From Anaerolineae bacterium (GTDB lineage Bacteria > Desulfobacterota > Desulfobacteria > Desulfobacterales > ETH-SRB1), in assembly GCA_035529315.1 (NCBI GenBank), contig DATKWZ010000037.1, positions 1 through 64,000 on the forward strand: a stretch of 64,000 nucleotides of DNA. Direction: 5' to 3'. A model generated the notes under the pieces. The model had not been told where the DNA came from. It searched no databases and worked only from the letters and a program-made list of their open reading frames with translations. Positions 9,450-17,234 of this stretch are shown in pieces. How positions within the stretch are numbered: the first letter of the stretch is position 1; each line of letters begins with the position of its first letter. Made by a program: the position numbers and the translations under genes.

Positions 9450-10103
9450 ATGTCTGACAAACCGATAGGCGCAATTTTACAACGCGATAAAGAAACATAC
9501 GCAATAGTTCCAAGGACTCCGGTCGGGCTTGTTACTCCGGAACATTTGGAAAACATTGCTAACGCAGCAAGAAAATACAAGATACCAATAATTAAAATCA
9601 CTTCAGGCCAGCGTTTTGCATTGGTAGGGATAAAAAAAGATGATCTTGATAATATCTGGAAAGACCTTGATATGGATATGGGTAAAGCTACCGAGCTTTG
9701 CCTGCATTACGTCCAGGCGTGCCCGGGTACGGCTGTGTGTAAATTCGGAGTTCAAGACTCTTTGGGGCTCGGCATGGAAATCGAAAAACTTTTTTCTGGA
9801 ATCGATCTTCCTGCCAAAGTCAAGTTTGGAGTATCGGGCTGTCACTTCTCATGCGGAGAAAGTTTCGTCCGTGATATCGGTATTCTTGGCATGAAAAAAG
9901 GCTGGACATTAATAGCAGGAGGAAATTCCGGACATCGCGCACGTATCGGAAACATTCTGTCCGAGAACCTGTCAAAAGATGAAATAATCGATCTAACTAA
10001 AAAGGTATTAGACTATTATAAAAACAACGCCAGGAAACGTGAACGCATGGCCAGATTCGTCGAGAGAATCGGAATTAAAGACATTAAAGGAGCTATATTC
10101 TAA
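9450..10103 (+). CDS. Small assimilatory-type sulfite reductase / siroheme protein
   Basis: A 217-aa single-module member of the nitrite/sulfite reductase family. It has the siroheme-[4Fe-4S] cysteine pattern CPGTAVC followed by CHFSC, and a ferredoxin-like N-terminal half. Length and motif match the low-molecular-mass, low-spin assimilatory-type sulfite reductase known from Desulfovibrio vulgaris. It is much shorter than DsrA, DsrB or CysI. It stands alone, about 80 bases after malic enzyme. Whether it reduces sulfite to sulfide in vivo is uncertain. Confidence 0.88.
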   Translation: MSDKPIGAILQRDKETYAIVPRTPVGLVTPEHLENIANAARKYKIPIIKITSGQRFALVGIKKDDLDNIWKDLDMDMGKATELCLHYVQACPGTAVCKFGVQDSLGLGMEIEKLFSGIDLPAKVKFGVSGCHFSCGESFVRDIGILGMKKGWTLIAGGNSGHRARIGNILSENLSKDEIIDLTKKVLDYYKNNARKRERMARFVERIGIKDIKGAIF

Positions 10104-10206
10104 GAAACCTTTAAAAAATGTTTCCTGCTAAAAGCAAGATCCGGGCACAAGGAAGGCGTCCGCCTCAGGAGGATTAACCATGGGAATAGATTGAGAATTA
10201 TTAATT

Positions 10207-10407
10207 TTAACCCTCTTCCCAGGATATACAATCCTCAGGACAGTATTTTATGGCCTCTTCAACACATGATTCAGGATAATCTGAAAGCTCGGCGACTTTT
10301 ATATAACCTGCGTCATTTAAACTGAAAACCAGGGGGCATACCTCGACACATCCCTCACATAGACTGCATTGACCAATATCAACAACCGGCCTTTTCATAA
10401 CAGCCAT
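10207..10407 (-). CDS. Ferredoxin, [4Fe-4S]
   Basis: A 66-aa ferredoxin with CSLCEGCVEVCP and a distal cysteine-proline (YCPEDC). The cysteines fit one [4Fe-4S] cluster, with two spare cysteines that could form a disulfide. The start at 10407 has AGGAAG upstream and lies one base after the rubredoxin stop, so the genes are probably co-translated. It is the last gene of the minus-strand stress operon and is a plausible electron donor to rubredoxin, superoxide reductase or rubrerythrin. Confidence 0.9.
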   Translation of the reverse strand: MAVMKRPVVDIGQCSLCEGCVEVCPLVFSLNDAGYIKVAELSDYPESCVEEAIKYCPEDCISWEEG

Positions 10408-10408
10408 T

Positions 10409-10714
10409 TTATTCTTCCTTTTGAAACTCATCCTTTGAAGCTCCGCACACCGGGCATTCCCAGTCATCAGGCACATTTCCCCATTTTGTTCCAGGCTCAA
10501 CACCATGGTCAGGATCTCCCTGCTCTGGGTCATAAACATAGCCGCAAACCGTGCATATATATTTGTCCATTTTGTCCTCCCCCTGAAATCCGCAATCAGG
10601 AATATAACATGTATTATCCACAAACTCACACTTTTTCTTACATGAAGGACACTCTTCGGGAGGAGTGTCGATCTCAAGGGTGTAGCCGCAATTTGAACAT
10701 CGCCAGCTTGGCAT
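10409..10714 (-). CDS. Two-domain rubredoxin (zinc-ribbon-like plus rubredoxin)
   Basis: A 101-aa protein with two iron or zinc knuckle modules. Residues 1-48 carry CSNCGY, CPSC and a further cysteine pair, like the rubredoxin-like tail of rubrerythrin. Residues 49-101 are a complete rubredoxin ([10 protein letters not shown] and [11 protein letters not shown]). The start at 10714 has a strong AAGGAGG; the longer frame to 10744 has none. A second Shine-Dalgarno, GGGGAGGAC, precedes an in-frame ATG at 10570 at the start of the rubredoxin domain. Separate rubredoxin could therefore also be made. It lies between superoxide reductase and ferredoxin and would supply electrons to the former. Confidence 0.92.
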   Translation of the reverse strand: MPSWRCSNCGYTLEIDTPPEECPSCKKKCEFVDNTCYIPDCGFQGEDKMDKYICTVCGYVYDPEQGDPDHGVEPGTKWGNVPDDWECPVCGASKDEFQKEE

Positions 10715-10731
10715 AATTGCCTCCTTAAGTT

Positions 10732-11106
10732 TTATCCCTTCCACAATCCATGTATATTGCAGTATGCCCGAACTGAGATTTCGTCGGCGTCCACGCTAAA
10801 GAATGCTTCGGGATCCTGTCCCGGGTTAAGGAACTGCCTGTATACCTTGCCGCCGGCAACAATTTCGATCCATTCGATAAAATGTTTTTCTTCCATTGGA
10901 TGCGCCACAGCACCCACTTTGACCTTAACGCCCCAGGGAATCTTTTCAGATACAGGAACATGTTTCTCTATTGCCGCATCCACGGTATTTTCTTTAATAA
11001 GATTCATCGGTTTGCCGCAGCATACAAGCTCACCTTTTCCGCCATGCAGCACCTCAATAATGTTTCCGCAAACTTCACATTTGTAAACTTCAAGCCTTTC
11101 CGCCAT
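10732..11106 (-). CDS. dfx: Desulfoferrodoxin (superoxide reductase, 2Fe type)
   Basis: It reduces superoxide to hydrogen peroxide without making oxygen, EC 1.15.1.2 (124 aa, cytoplasmic). Center I is the desulforedoxin domain with Cys10, Cys13, Cys29 and Cys30. Center II is the catalytic Fe(His)4Cys site with His49, His69, His75, Cys116 and His119, and the conserved Glu47-Lys48. GGAGG precedes the start. Its neighbours, rubrerythrin upstream (peroxide removal) and rubredoxin downstream (electron donor), complete the usual anaerobe's oxygen-defence pathway. Confidence 0.97.
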   Translation of the reverse strand: MAERLEVYKCEVCGNIIEVLHGGKGELVCCGKPMNLIKENTVDAAIEKHVPVSEKIPWGVKVKVGAVAHPMEEKHFIEWIEIVAGGKVYRQFLNPGQDPEAFFSVDADEISVRAYCNIHGLWKG

Positions 11107-11129
11107 GATACCCTCCTTTCATGAAAATC

Positions 11130-11702
11130 CTAATAGTTTTCTCCCAGCAGCTCAAAATGATCCTGGGGATGGTCGCAGGCCGGACAAACATTCGGCGCCT
11201 CTGTATCTTCATGAACATAGCCGCAGTTGCGGCAGCGCCAAACAACTTTTTTATCCTTTTTAAATACCCTGCCGGTTTCAATATTAGCTGCAAGAGTGTT
11301 GTATCTTTTCTCATGCTGCTTTTCCGCAACAGCAATCGCCTCAAATATTGCAGCTATGGCATCAAGCCCTTCCATGCGGGCAGTTTTTGCAAAATCCGGA
11401 TACATTGTAGTATGTTCGTAATTTTCTCCTTCTGCAGATGCCTTAAGGTTTTCAAGGGTGCTGCTTATCAGACCGGCAGGGAATGATCCTGCGATCTCAA
11501 CCTCTCCGCCTTCAAGAAGTTTAAAAAGTCTTTTTGCATGTTCCTTCTCCTGATTTGCAGTCTCTTCAAAAATCGCAGATATCTGAATGTAACCCTCTTT
11601 TTTTGCCTTGCTTGCAAAATAGGTGTACCGGTTTCTTGCCTGTGATTCTCCTGCAAAAGCTGTAAGAATATTTATTTCCGTTCTGGTTCCTTTCAGCTTC
11701 AT
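11130..11702 (-). CDS. rbr: Rubrerythrin
   Basis: An NADH-linked peroxidase of anaerobes, 190 aa. The N-terminal diiron ferritin-like domain shows paired carboxylate motifs (EETANQEKEHAKR; EAIAVAEKQHEKR). The C-terminal rubredoxin domain has CRNCGY and CPACDH. A clear GGGGAT ribosome site precedes the start. It sits between the octaheme cytochrome and desulfoferrodoxin genes with short gaps, consistent with one operon. Confidence 0.97.
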   Translation of the reverse strand: MKLKGTRTEINILTAFAGESQARNRYTYFASKAKKEGYIQISAIFEETANQEKEHAKRLFKLLEGGEVEIAGSFPAGLISSTLENLKASAEGENYEHTTMYPDFAKTARMEGLDAIAAIFEAIAVAEKQHEKRYNTLAANIETGRVFKKDKKVVWRCRNCGYVHEDTEAPNVCPACDHPQDHFELLGENY

Positions 11703-11726
11703 AATTACATCCCCTTTTTTTATAAT

Positions 11727-13010
11727 CTATTTGCCTGGTTTGTGTGTCGCCCTCATGGTCATGGCCATCTCTTGAATCGCGCCAAGATCCTCGGTCATCA
11801 TTGCCCATCCATACCAGTAGGCATAATCCGGATTAACATGAAAAAAACCCTGGTATGTCCGCATCCGGTGTTTCATATACATTTGAAACAAAATCTGATC
11901 GATATGAGACAGTTTGTCGGTATCTCCGCCGCCGGTTTGCATAAAATAGAGTAAATCCGGATAAGCAAAAGAATAGTTGTCTGGTTTCTTTATAATATGG
12001 TCTTTATATAAAGCAGCAACAATTTCAATCGCTTCTGCAAGAAGGTGATCGGCCTTCTTCATTATTGAATCTCCCATGGCAAGCTGTTCACGTGCATATT
12101 GCTCTGAATGACAATTGCTGCAAACGCTGATCATCTTGTTACGTTCATCAAGCCAGTCTTTTTCCGTAAGTCTAACCATATCTACTGCCTTGACAACATC
12201 AAGCCTGGCTGTTGGCTTGCCTGTATCCGGATTCAGAACCCCAAGCGCCTTTAGAATTGTTGTCCTGTCAGCAGCCCACTCCTTGTCTTCAGGAAGCGGC
12301 AGCCTCACTCCTAAAAAACCCCAGGCAGTTCTGTTTGTATGAGTGCCTTCAGGCAGGTGGCAAAACTGGCAGGTGGGCGCCTGAGCTTTTTCATGCATCT
12401 TTCCCTTTTCCTTCACAGCATAACGCGTTCCGTGCTTGGAACTTTCCCACATCTCCCACTGCGGGTGATCGTATCCCATGTGGCACTGCTGGCATGCCTT
12501 TGGATCGAGCGCTTCTTTTTTGGAAAAGCTGTGCCTTGTGTGGCACTCGTCACATGAGTTGTTCTGGTAACGGTACCCTTTGTCTCGTTGTTCCTTTTTC
12601 TGAGCAGCACTCTTGATTCCCATGTTGTGGCAGCCTCCGCAACCCCTGCCGCCTTCCATCAACTCGTCCGGCTCAACATGTGTAACAGGAATGGCGTTCA
12701 GCGATGTCCAGCCAAAGCTGTGCTTGCCTTTTGCAAATTGATTAAACTGATCTTCATGACAATCTGCGCATACCTGTTCATCCGGCAATTTAGCAAGATG
12801 CGCGTCTTCAGCCCCATTATGGCTGTCACCATGGCAGAAGGAGCATGTAATTTCTTCACTGCTGTGCTTGCTTGATTCCCAGTCAGCCACCTGGCCCGGA
12901 GAAATCTTTCTGTGGCACGTAATGCAAGCCTCTTCTATTGCAAATGCCGGTGCAGCAAAACAGATAAGGCCTAGAGAAAATCCCAACACTGCAATCCATT
13001 TACTTGTCAT
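11727..13010 (-). CDS. Octaheme HAO-family multiheme cytochrome c
   Basis: A periplasmic cytochrome of the hydroxylamine oxidoreductase family, 427 aa. A Sec signal peptide (about residues 1-24, cut after FAAPAFA) is followed by eight CxxCH motifs: CITCH, CSFCH, CADCH, CGGCH, CDECH, CQQCH, CQFCH and CSNCH. The start at 13010 is chosen because AAGGAGG lies just upstream; the open frame to 13037 lacks this. I cannot tell from sequence alone whether the P460 cross-linking tyrosine is present, so oxidation of hydroxylamine versus reduction of nitrite, NO or hydroxylamine is open. In a sulfate reducer a reductive, detoxifying role is more likely. It follows a Crp/Fnr gene and leads into oxygen-defence genes. 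Confidence 0.9.
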   Translation of the reverse strand: MTSKWIAVLGFSLGLICFAAPAFAIEEACITCHRKISPGQVADWESSKHSSEEITCSFCHGDSHNGAEDAHLAKLPDEQVCADCHEDQFNQFAKGKHSFGWTSLNAIPVTHVEPDELMEGGRGCGGCHNMGIKSAAQKKEQRDKGYRYQNNSCDECHTRHSFSKKEALDPKACQQCHMGYDHPQWEMWESSKHGTRYAVKEKGKMHEKAQAPTCQFCHLPEGTHTNRTAWGFLGVRLPLPEDKEWAADRTTILKALGVLNPDTGKPTARLDVVKAVDMVRLTEKDWLDERNKMISVCSNCHSEQYAREQLAMGDSIMKKADHLLAEAIEIVAALYKDHIIKKPDNYSFAYPDLLYFMQTGGGDTDKLSHIDQILFQMYMKHRMRTYQGFFHVNPDYAYWYGWAMMTEDLGAIQEMAMTMRATHKPGK

Positions 13011-13040
13011 AACATCCCTCCTTGCATTTCTTGTCACCTA

Positions 13041-13148
13041 AAGTTTCGCACCCTTGATTTCTATCAAAGTCAAGGCGGTAAAGGAGCCAAATTTATTTTG
13101 ACCCTTACAGTCTAACACTTTTAAGGAATATCAGGGTGCGAAACTTAA
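13041..13148. repeat. Short element with 14-bp inverted ends, repeat copy 2
   Basis: The arms aagtttcgcaccct (13041-13054) and agggtgcgaaactt (13133-13146) are perfect inverted repeats about 80 bases apart. The right 60 bases match the repeat at 128-188. It resembles a MITE lying between the regulator and the octaheme gene. Confidence 0.7.
13054..13067. promoter_or_regulatory. FNR-like palindrome between crp and octaheme genes
   Basis: The perfect palindrome TTGATTTCTATCAA has the FNR consensus form TTGAT-N4-ATCAA. It lies 44 bases upstream of the octaheme start, too close for a typical class II activator site with a normal leader. It also abuts the left arm of the repeat element. Confidence 0.5.
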
Positions 13149-13158
13149 GATACAACTA

Positions 13159-13845
13159 TTATGTAAGCTTTCCATGTTCTGCCAGATCTGCCAAACCGCT
13201 ACGATCTAAGAGCTTTATTTCCAGGCCATTTATTTCAATTAAATCCCGGGTGCTCATTTTTGCAAAAATTCGTGACAGAGTTTCCGGTATGGTCCCAAGG
13301 AGACTGGCGAGTTGACCTTTTGAAATCGGCAGTAAAATATTATCCGCGTTTTTCTGCTCCTCGGCGAGATATATCAGATAAGAGGCAAGGCGGCCGGGCA
13401 CTTCTTTTAAAGAAAGATTTTCAATCTGAACTGTAAATTCTCTGAGCCGCATGGAAAGAACCGCGAGCATGTTCATGGCCATGGATGGGTTTGTGGTAAT
13501 AAGTTTAATAAATGCGGTTTTTGGGAAAAAAAGGAGACGGGTTTTTAGCATAGCCTGAGCATTTGCCGGAAATTTTTTTCCTGAAAAGACAGGGACTTCG
13601 CCAAAAGGATTTTCAGGACCGTAGATGTGCAGGATCTGTTCTTTGCCGTCTATTGAGGCTTTAAAAATTTTAACTTTGCCTTCTGCAACAACATAAAATC
13701 CGTTTCCCTCATCACCCTCTGAAAAGATTATTTCTCCTTTACCATATCTTTTTTTAACCGCTATCCCCTCTATTTCGTTTAGCTGCTTTTCGGGCAGCCC
13801 GTTAAAAAGGGATATATCGGCGATTATTTCTGATATGTTTTTCAT
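13159..13845 (-). CDS. Crp/Fnr-family transcriptional regulator
   Basis: A 228-aa regulator. A cyclic-nucleotide-binding-like beta-barrel (about residues 10-120, GEIIFSEGDEGNGFYVV) is joined by a long dimerisation helix to a winged helix (about 165-225). The recognition helix is in LLGTIPETLSRIF, a Crp/Fnr-type ETLSR motif. There is no N-terminal cysteine cluster of the E. coli FNR type, so it is not a classical oxygen-sensing FNR. HcpR-like NO or redox sensing is possible by context. FNR-like palindromes at 13054-13067 and 14085-14098 flank the gene and are its likely operators. Confidence 0.9.
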   Translation of the reverse strand: MKNISEIIADISLFNGLPEKQLNEIEGIAVKKRYGKGEIIFSEGDEGNGFYVVAEGKVKIFKASIDGKEQILHIYGPENPFGEVPVFSGKKFPANAQAMLKTRLLFFPKTAFIKLITTNPSMAMNMLAVLSMRLREFTVQIENLSLKEVPGRLASYLIYLAEEQKNADNILLPISKGQLASLLGTIPETLSRIFAKMSTRDLIEINGLEIKLLDRSGLADLAEHGKLT

Positions 13846-14084
13846 AAATAACCTCTTTTAAAAAAATAATCTCAATTTAACTTTCTGTCAATAATTATTA
13901 ACCCGGCAAAATAATACCCGGACTTTGTCATGCCAGGCTTGATAAGCCTGCCCTGTACTTGATACGGGGGCATCCATAACGCATTGAATTTACTGGATCC
14001 AGGCTTTCGCTGGAATGACGGGAAACGGTGTTTTTGGAGTTTTTACGAAACCATCAAACTTGAGATAATTTTTTTTCTCCTTTT

Positions 14085-14126
14085 TTGATTTAAGTCAAGG
14101 TGTCTTGCCTGTTTTATGTGTAGCAT
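14085..14126 (+). promoter_or_regulatory. FNR-like operator with -10 box for the Fe-S pair
   Basis: TTGATTTAAGTCAA (14085-14098) differs from a perfect FNR-type palindrome at one position. TAGCAT (14121-14126) is a fair -10. The implied start near 14133 puts the palindrome centre at about -41.5, the class II activator position. The likely regulator is the adjacent Crp/Fnr protein. Confidence 0.55.
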
Positions 14127-14143
14127 ACGCATAAAACAGGCAA
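14105..14143 (+). repeat. Perfect 14-bp inverted repeat ahead of the zinc-ribbon gene
   Basis: The arms ttgcctgttttatg (14105-14118) and cataaaacaggcaa (14130-14143) are exact complements around an 11-base spacer. They end directly before the TGGAGAT ribosome site. It could be an operator spanning the promoter or an mRNA hairpin controlling translation. Confidence 0.75.
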
Positions 14144-14155
14144 TGGAGATAAATC

Positions 14156-14377
14156 ATGAAATGCCCGGGTCAAGACACCAGGTACTGGAAACCGGAAGCT
14201 ATTTTTGATGCAAAATGTCCGGGATGCAGTCACAAGGTAGAATTTTTCAAGGATGACACTACCCGCAAATGCCCAAATTGCGGGCGCAGGTTTAAAAACC
14301 CTAACATAGATTTTGGCTGTGCTTTATATTGCCAGTTTGCCGGGCAATGCACAGGAAATCTTAAGTCAAAAGGATAA
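14156..14377 (+). CDS. Small zinc-ribbon protein
   Basis: A 73-aa protein with two CxxC pairs (CPGC and CPNC) about 17 residues apart, a rubredoxin-like or zinc-ribbon fold, and further cysteines near the C-terminus (CALYCQFAGQC). GGAG precedes the ATG at 14156. It is followed after four bases by the Fe-S protein gene and sits behind the FNR-like operator, so it probably acts with that protein in redox or nitrosative stress. No enzymatic function can be assigned. Confidence 0.8.
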   Translation: MKCPGQDTRYWKPEAIFDAKCPGCSHKVEFFKDDTTRKCPNCGRRFKNPNIDFGCALYCQFAGQCTGNLKSKG

Positions 14378-14381
14378 CGAG

Positions 14382-15125
14382 ATGGAAATACTACGAAAAA
14401 TAATAGAGATCGACGAAGAATTATGCAACGGATGCGGCCAATGCGTGCCAGGCTGTGCAGAAGGATCATTGCAAATCATAGAGGGCAAGGCAAAGATGGT
14501 TTCGGAGAACCTATGTGACGGTCTTGGGGCATGCATCGGAGAATGTCCTAACGGAGCCCTCAGAATTGTCGAACGTAAAGCCGAGGAATTTGATGAAAAA
14601 GCAGTAAAAAAATATCTGGCAAAAAAAGAATCAACAAAACAAAAGCAACAGCCGGTATTGGCATGCGGGTGTCCGTCGACTAATATACAGACATTTGCAC
14701 CGGTTTCATCATGCCGGGCAGCAAATATACCAGCCAGCTTTGCAGATAGTGAATCCGCCCTTTTTCACTGGCCGATTCAGATACGGCTGGTACCTGCAAC
14801 AGCGCCATTTTTAAAAGGCGCGAATCTTCTGGTGCTTGCAGATTGCTGCGGTGTTGCCGTTCCGACCCTCCACAGGGATTTGCTCAAAGGAAGGGTCGTA
14901 ATGATAGGATGCCCGAAATTTGATAATGTTCCAGAATACATCAACAAGTTCGCGGATATCTTCAAAACCGCAAACATAAAAAGTGTTCTATCAGTTGTCA
15001 TGGAAGTCCCATGCTGCTCCGGCTTGCCAATGATTGTCAAAAAAGGTATGGAAGCAGCAGGGAAAAACATACCTGTAGAAAAAGTAGTCATCAGCACGAG
15101 AGGCAAGATACTGGAGCAAAAATAA
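14382..15125 (+). CDS. Ferredoxin-domain iron-sulfur protein
   Basis: A 247-aa protein whose first 65 residues hold two [4Fe-4S] motifs (CNGCGQCVPGC and CDGLGACIGECP). The remaining 170 residues are a cysteine-rich domain (CGC, DCCG, GCPKFD, CCSG) seen in ferredoxin-like proteins that often sit near hcp or rubrerythrin genes in anaerobes. The start at 14382 has AAGGA; the frame from 14313 overlaps the zinc-ribbon gene. Co-transcription with the zinc-ribbon gene from the FNR-like promoter is likely. Electron transfer is a safe inference; the partner is unknown. Confidence 0.87.
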   Translation: MEILRKIIEIDEELCNGCGQCVPGCAEGSLQIIEGKAKMVSENLCDGLGACIGECPNGALRIVERKAEEFDEKAVKKYLAKKESTKQKQQPVLACGCPSTNIQTFAPVSSCRAANIPASFADSESALFHWPIQIRLVPATAPFLKGANLLVLADCCGVAVPTLHRDLLKGRVVMIGCPKFDNVPEYINKFADIFKTANIKSVLSVVMEVPCCSGLPMIVKKGMEAAGKNIPVEKVVISTRGKILEQK

Positions 15126-15174
15126 ACAGGATATCCCATAAATAAAAAGCCGAGCTGTCTCATAAAGCAGGCTG

Positions 15175-15657
15175 TTAAGCATTTTTTTTCAGAGCAACCA
15201 GCTCTTTGCCGAGAAGTTTTATATGGGCCATCTCTTCCTTGATAATTGCATCAATTTTTGTTTTCCCTGAATTAACAGGAACCATTTCCTTCATGCCCAG
15301 ATAAAATGCTATGGAATCCTTTTCAGCCAGGATAGCCTGCTTGAGGATCTCTTCCATTGACGACATGTCGATCTTTTTTTCAAAAAACACCCTAATGTCG
15401 GCTAATGCTTGAAGATAAAGAGCCGTCTCACCCTCAGGATCAAATAAGGTTGTAAATCTCTCTTTTTCAGACAGTCCTGCTCTTAAATCAACAAATGTTT
15501 TTTCATGTTCCTCTTCCATTGCAGCAAGATCGAGTAAAAGCTTTTTTTCAGCAGGCTCAGCAATCGATTCTGCCGATCTCCTGTAAAAGGAAGCGCCATT
15601 TCTTTCAATCTGCTCGGCCATTTCAAATATTTCATCTGCATTAAAATCGTAAGTCAT
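15175..15657 (-). CDS. Rubrerythrin-like diiron protein without rubredoxin tail
   Basis: A 160-aa ferritin-like four-helix protein. The diiron carboxylate pattern is visible (EQIERNGASFYRR; MEEEHEKTF; AEKDSIAFYLGM; EEMAHIKLL). It lacks the C-terminal CxxC rubredoxin domain of canonical rubrerythrin, but a separate rubredoxin gene lies 17 bases upstream and could supply the electrons. It belongs to the minus-strand operon led by the universal stress protein. A role in peroxide handling or iron homeostasis is likely. Confidence 0.88.
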   Translation of the reverse strand: MTYDFNADEIFEMAEQIERNGASFYRRSAESIAEPAEKKLLLDLAAMEEEHEKTFVDLRAGLSEKERFTTLFDPEGETALYLQALADIRVFFEKKIDMSSMEEILKQAILAEKDSIAFYLGMKEMVPVNSGKTKIDAIIKEEMAHIKLLGKELVALKKNA

Positions 15658-15674
15658 TGTTTATTAAAGCCCTT

Positions 15675-15836
15675 TTATTCTTCCTTTTGAAAATCATCCT
15701 TTGAAGAGCCACACACCGGACATCCCCAATCATCCGGCACATCTTCCCATTTTGTCCCGGGTTTTACTCCATTATCAGGGTCGCCTTGCTCAGGGTTATA
15801 AACATAGCCGCACACCGTGCATACATATTTGTCCAT
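15675..15836 (-). CDS. Rubredoxin
   Basis: A complete 53-aa rubredoxin with iron ligands in CTVCGY and CPVCGS and the conserved aromatic core. The strong AAAAGGAGGG sits five bases before the ATG at 15836. It is nearly identical to the C-terminal domain of the fused rubredoxin at 10409-10714, which suggests a duplication within this region. It lies between the universal stress protein and the rubrerythrin-like gene and is probably the latter's electron donor. Confidence 0.96.
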   Translation of the reverse strand: MDKYVCTVCGYVYNPEQGDPDNGVKPGTKWEDVPDDWGCPVCGSSKDDFQKEE

Positions 15837-15858
15837 TTTTCCCTCCTTTTGCACAGAT

Positions 15859-16329
15859 CTAATTAACTATAAGGACAGAAATATCCTTAGCCAGTTGAAA
15901 TACTTTTTGTGAAACACTGCCAAGAATAAAATCCTTAATCCCGGACTGCCCTCTTCTCCCCACAACAATAGCATTATAACCGGATTGCGCTTCTTTAACG
16001 ATATCCCTTGCAATCCCCTTTTTTTTGTTTTTTGCCTTTATGGTTATATTCTTTGCTTTAAACCCGGCATCTATTAATTTTTCCCGTGCTTTTTTGAGTG
16101 CGCTTTCAACCAGGTTCTTTTTTTTATCTTCAAGTTTACAAAAGGAACTTTGTTCAGATTTAAAATATGGGATTAATTCCGGACTGTTCATCTCACATAA
16201 CGCAGCCGTATCCTGCATTACATTAAATAACGTCACCTTACTGTCAGAAGTGAAAAATTTCTCAATAAAGTCCACTGCCCGCATGGCGTTCTCAGAATCA
16301 TCAAGTGCCACTAATATTTTTTTATTCAT
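15859..16329 (-). CDS. Universal stress protein, UspA family
   Basis: A 156-aa single-domain Usp. It shows the N-terminal [10 protein letters not shown] and the ATP-binding pattern [17 protein letters not shown] (G-2x-G-9x-G-S), so it is likely an ATP-binding member. GGAGG precedes the start and a good promoter lies at 16373-16400. It is first in an operon with rubredoxin and a rubrerythrin-like protein, tying it to oxidative stress. Confidence 0.94.
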   Translation of the reverse strand: MNKKILVALDDSENAMRAVDFIEKFFTSDSKVTLFNVMQDTAALCEMNSPELIPYFKSEQSSFCKLEDKKKNLVESALKKAREKLIDAGFKAKNITIKAKNKKKGIARDIVKEAQSGYNAIVVGRRGQSGIKDFILGSVSQKVFQLAKDISVLIVN

Positions 16330-16372
16330 GAGTCATATCCTCCTTTTATAAAATTTAAGATTTTATATTTTG

Positions 16373-16400
16373 ATTATACACTTTTTATATCCGGTTTCAA
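16373..16400 (-). promoter_or_regulatory. Promoter of the usp-rubredoxin-rubrerythrin operon
   Basis: On the minus strand TTGAAA (16395-16400), a 16-base spacer and TATAAT (16373-16378) precede the usp start by about 45 bases. Confidence 0.65.
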
Positions 16401-16466
16401 CTTTTTTACAAGTTCATAAATATTTTTTATCTTGATAATATCCTTTTTTTTTATTAAATTATTAAT

Positions 16467-17213
16467 ATGGGGTATGTGTTTAATTTCCATGATGCCATAG
16501 CTTACGAGCAATGGTTTAACAATCCGCAAAACAGGTTTTTTTTCGATCTTGAAAAAGGTCTTATGCTTGATATGCTTAAGCCTGTGCGTGGAGATTCGGT
16601 TGTCGATATAGGCTGCGGAATCGGAGCAAACCTTTTGTCGTTTGCAGAAATGGGGCTTGAAGTAACAGGACTCGATCCTTCCCCGTACATGCTTGATATT
16701 GCAGCAAGAAATCTTGACAATCGCGCTGATCTTCATCGTGGATTTGCCGAAAACCTTCCGTTTGACGATAACTCCTTTAATTATGCATGCCTTGTTACCA
16801 CACTGGAATTTGTCGATGATCCTCAAAAAGCCATTGAAGAGGCATGCAGGGTTACAAAAGACAAAATATTTATCGGCGTATTGAACCGTTATGCGATCAA
16901 AGGAATTCAAAGGCGCATTAAAGGGATGTTCATTAAAACCATATATAATCACGCAAATTTTTTCAGTATATGGGAGCTGAAACAAATTATCAGAACTATT
17001 CTTGGAGATGTTCCAATATCATGGAAAACAATATGCCAGTTGCCTATGATACATGGGAATATTGCATCCAGAATAGAACAGGTCGGCCTGTTGCAAAGAT
17101 GTCCTTTCGGGGCTTTTGCAGGTATGGTTGTCACACTTGTCCCTCGCTATACAACAAGAGCCCTTCCGCTCAGATGCGATGTCAAGCATACAATCGACAC
17201 ACCGGCGGGTTAA
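16467..17213 (+). CDS. SAM-dependent methyltransferase, class I
   Basis: A 248-aa methyltransferase of the UbiE/Methyltransf_11 type. Motif I is VVDIGCGIGANLL, motif II GLDPSPYML, and later LPFDDNSFNYACLV. The substrate is unknown. The next genes are a radical SAM enzyme, UbiA and UbiX, so a quinone methylation step is possible but unproven. No clear ribosome site precedes the ATG. It is 21 bases upstream of the radical SAM gene. Confidence 0.85.
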   Translation: MGYVFNFHDAIAYEQWFNNPQNRFFFDLEKGLMLDMLKPVRGDSVVDIGCGIGANLLSFAEMGLEVTGLDPSPYMLDIAARNLDNRADLHRGFAENLPFDDNSFNYACLVTTLEFVDDPQKAIEEACRVTKDKIFIGVLNRYAIKGIQRRIKGMFIKTIYNHANFFSIWELKQIIRTILGDVPISWKTICQLPMIHGNIASRIEQVGLLQRCPFGAFAGMVVTLVPRYTTRALPLRCDVKHTIDTPAG

Positions 17214-17234
17214 AAGTGAGAAGGAACAGCAATT

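Larger units (their letters stand above)
13846..14155. other. Divergent regulatory region with dispersed repeat
   Basis: This region separates the Crp/Fnr gene from the zinc-ribbon gene. About 13920-14060 is dispersed-repeat sequence (gtcatgccaggcttgataag and ggaatgacgggaaac). The last 75 bases hold an FNR-like palindrome, a -10-like box and a perfect 14-bp inverted repeat. Confidence 0.6.
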
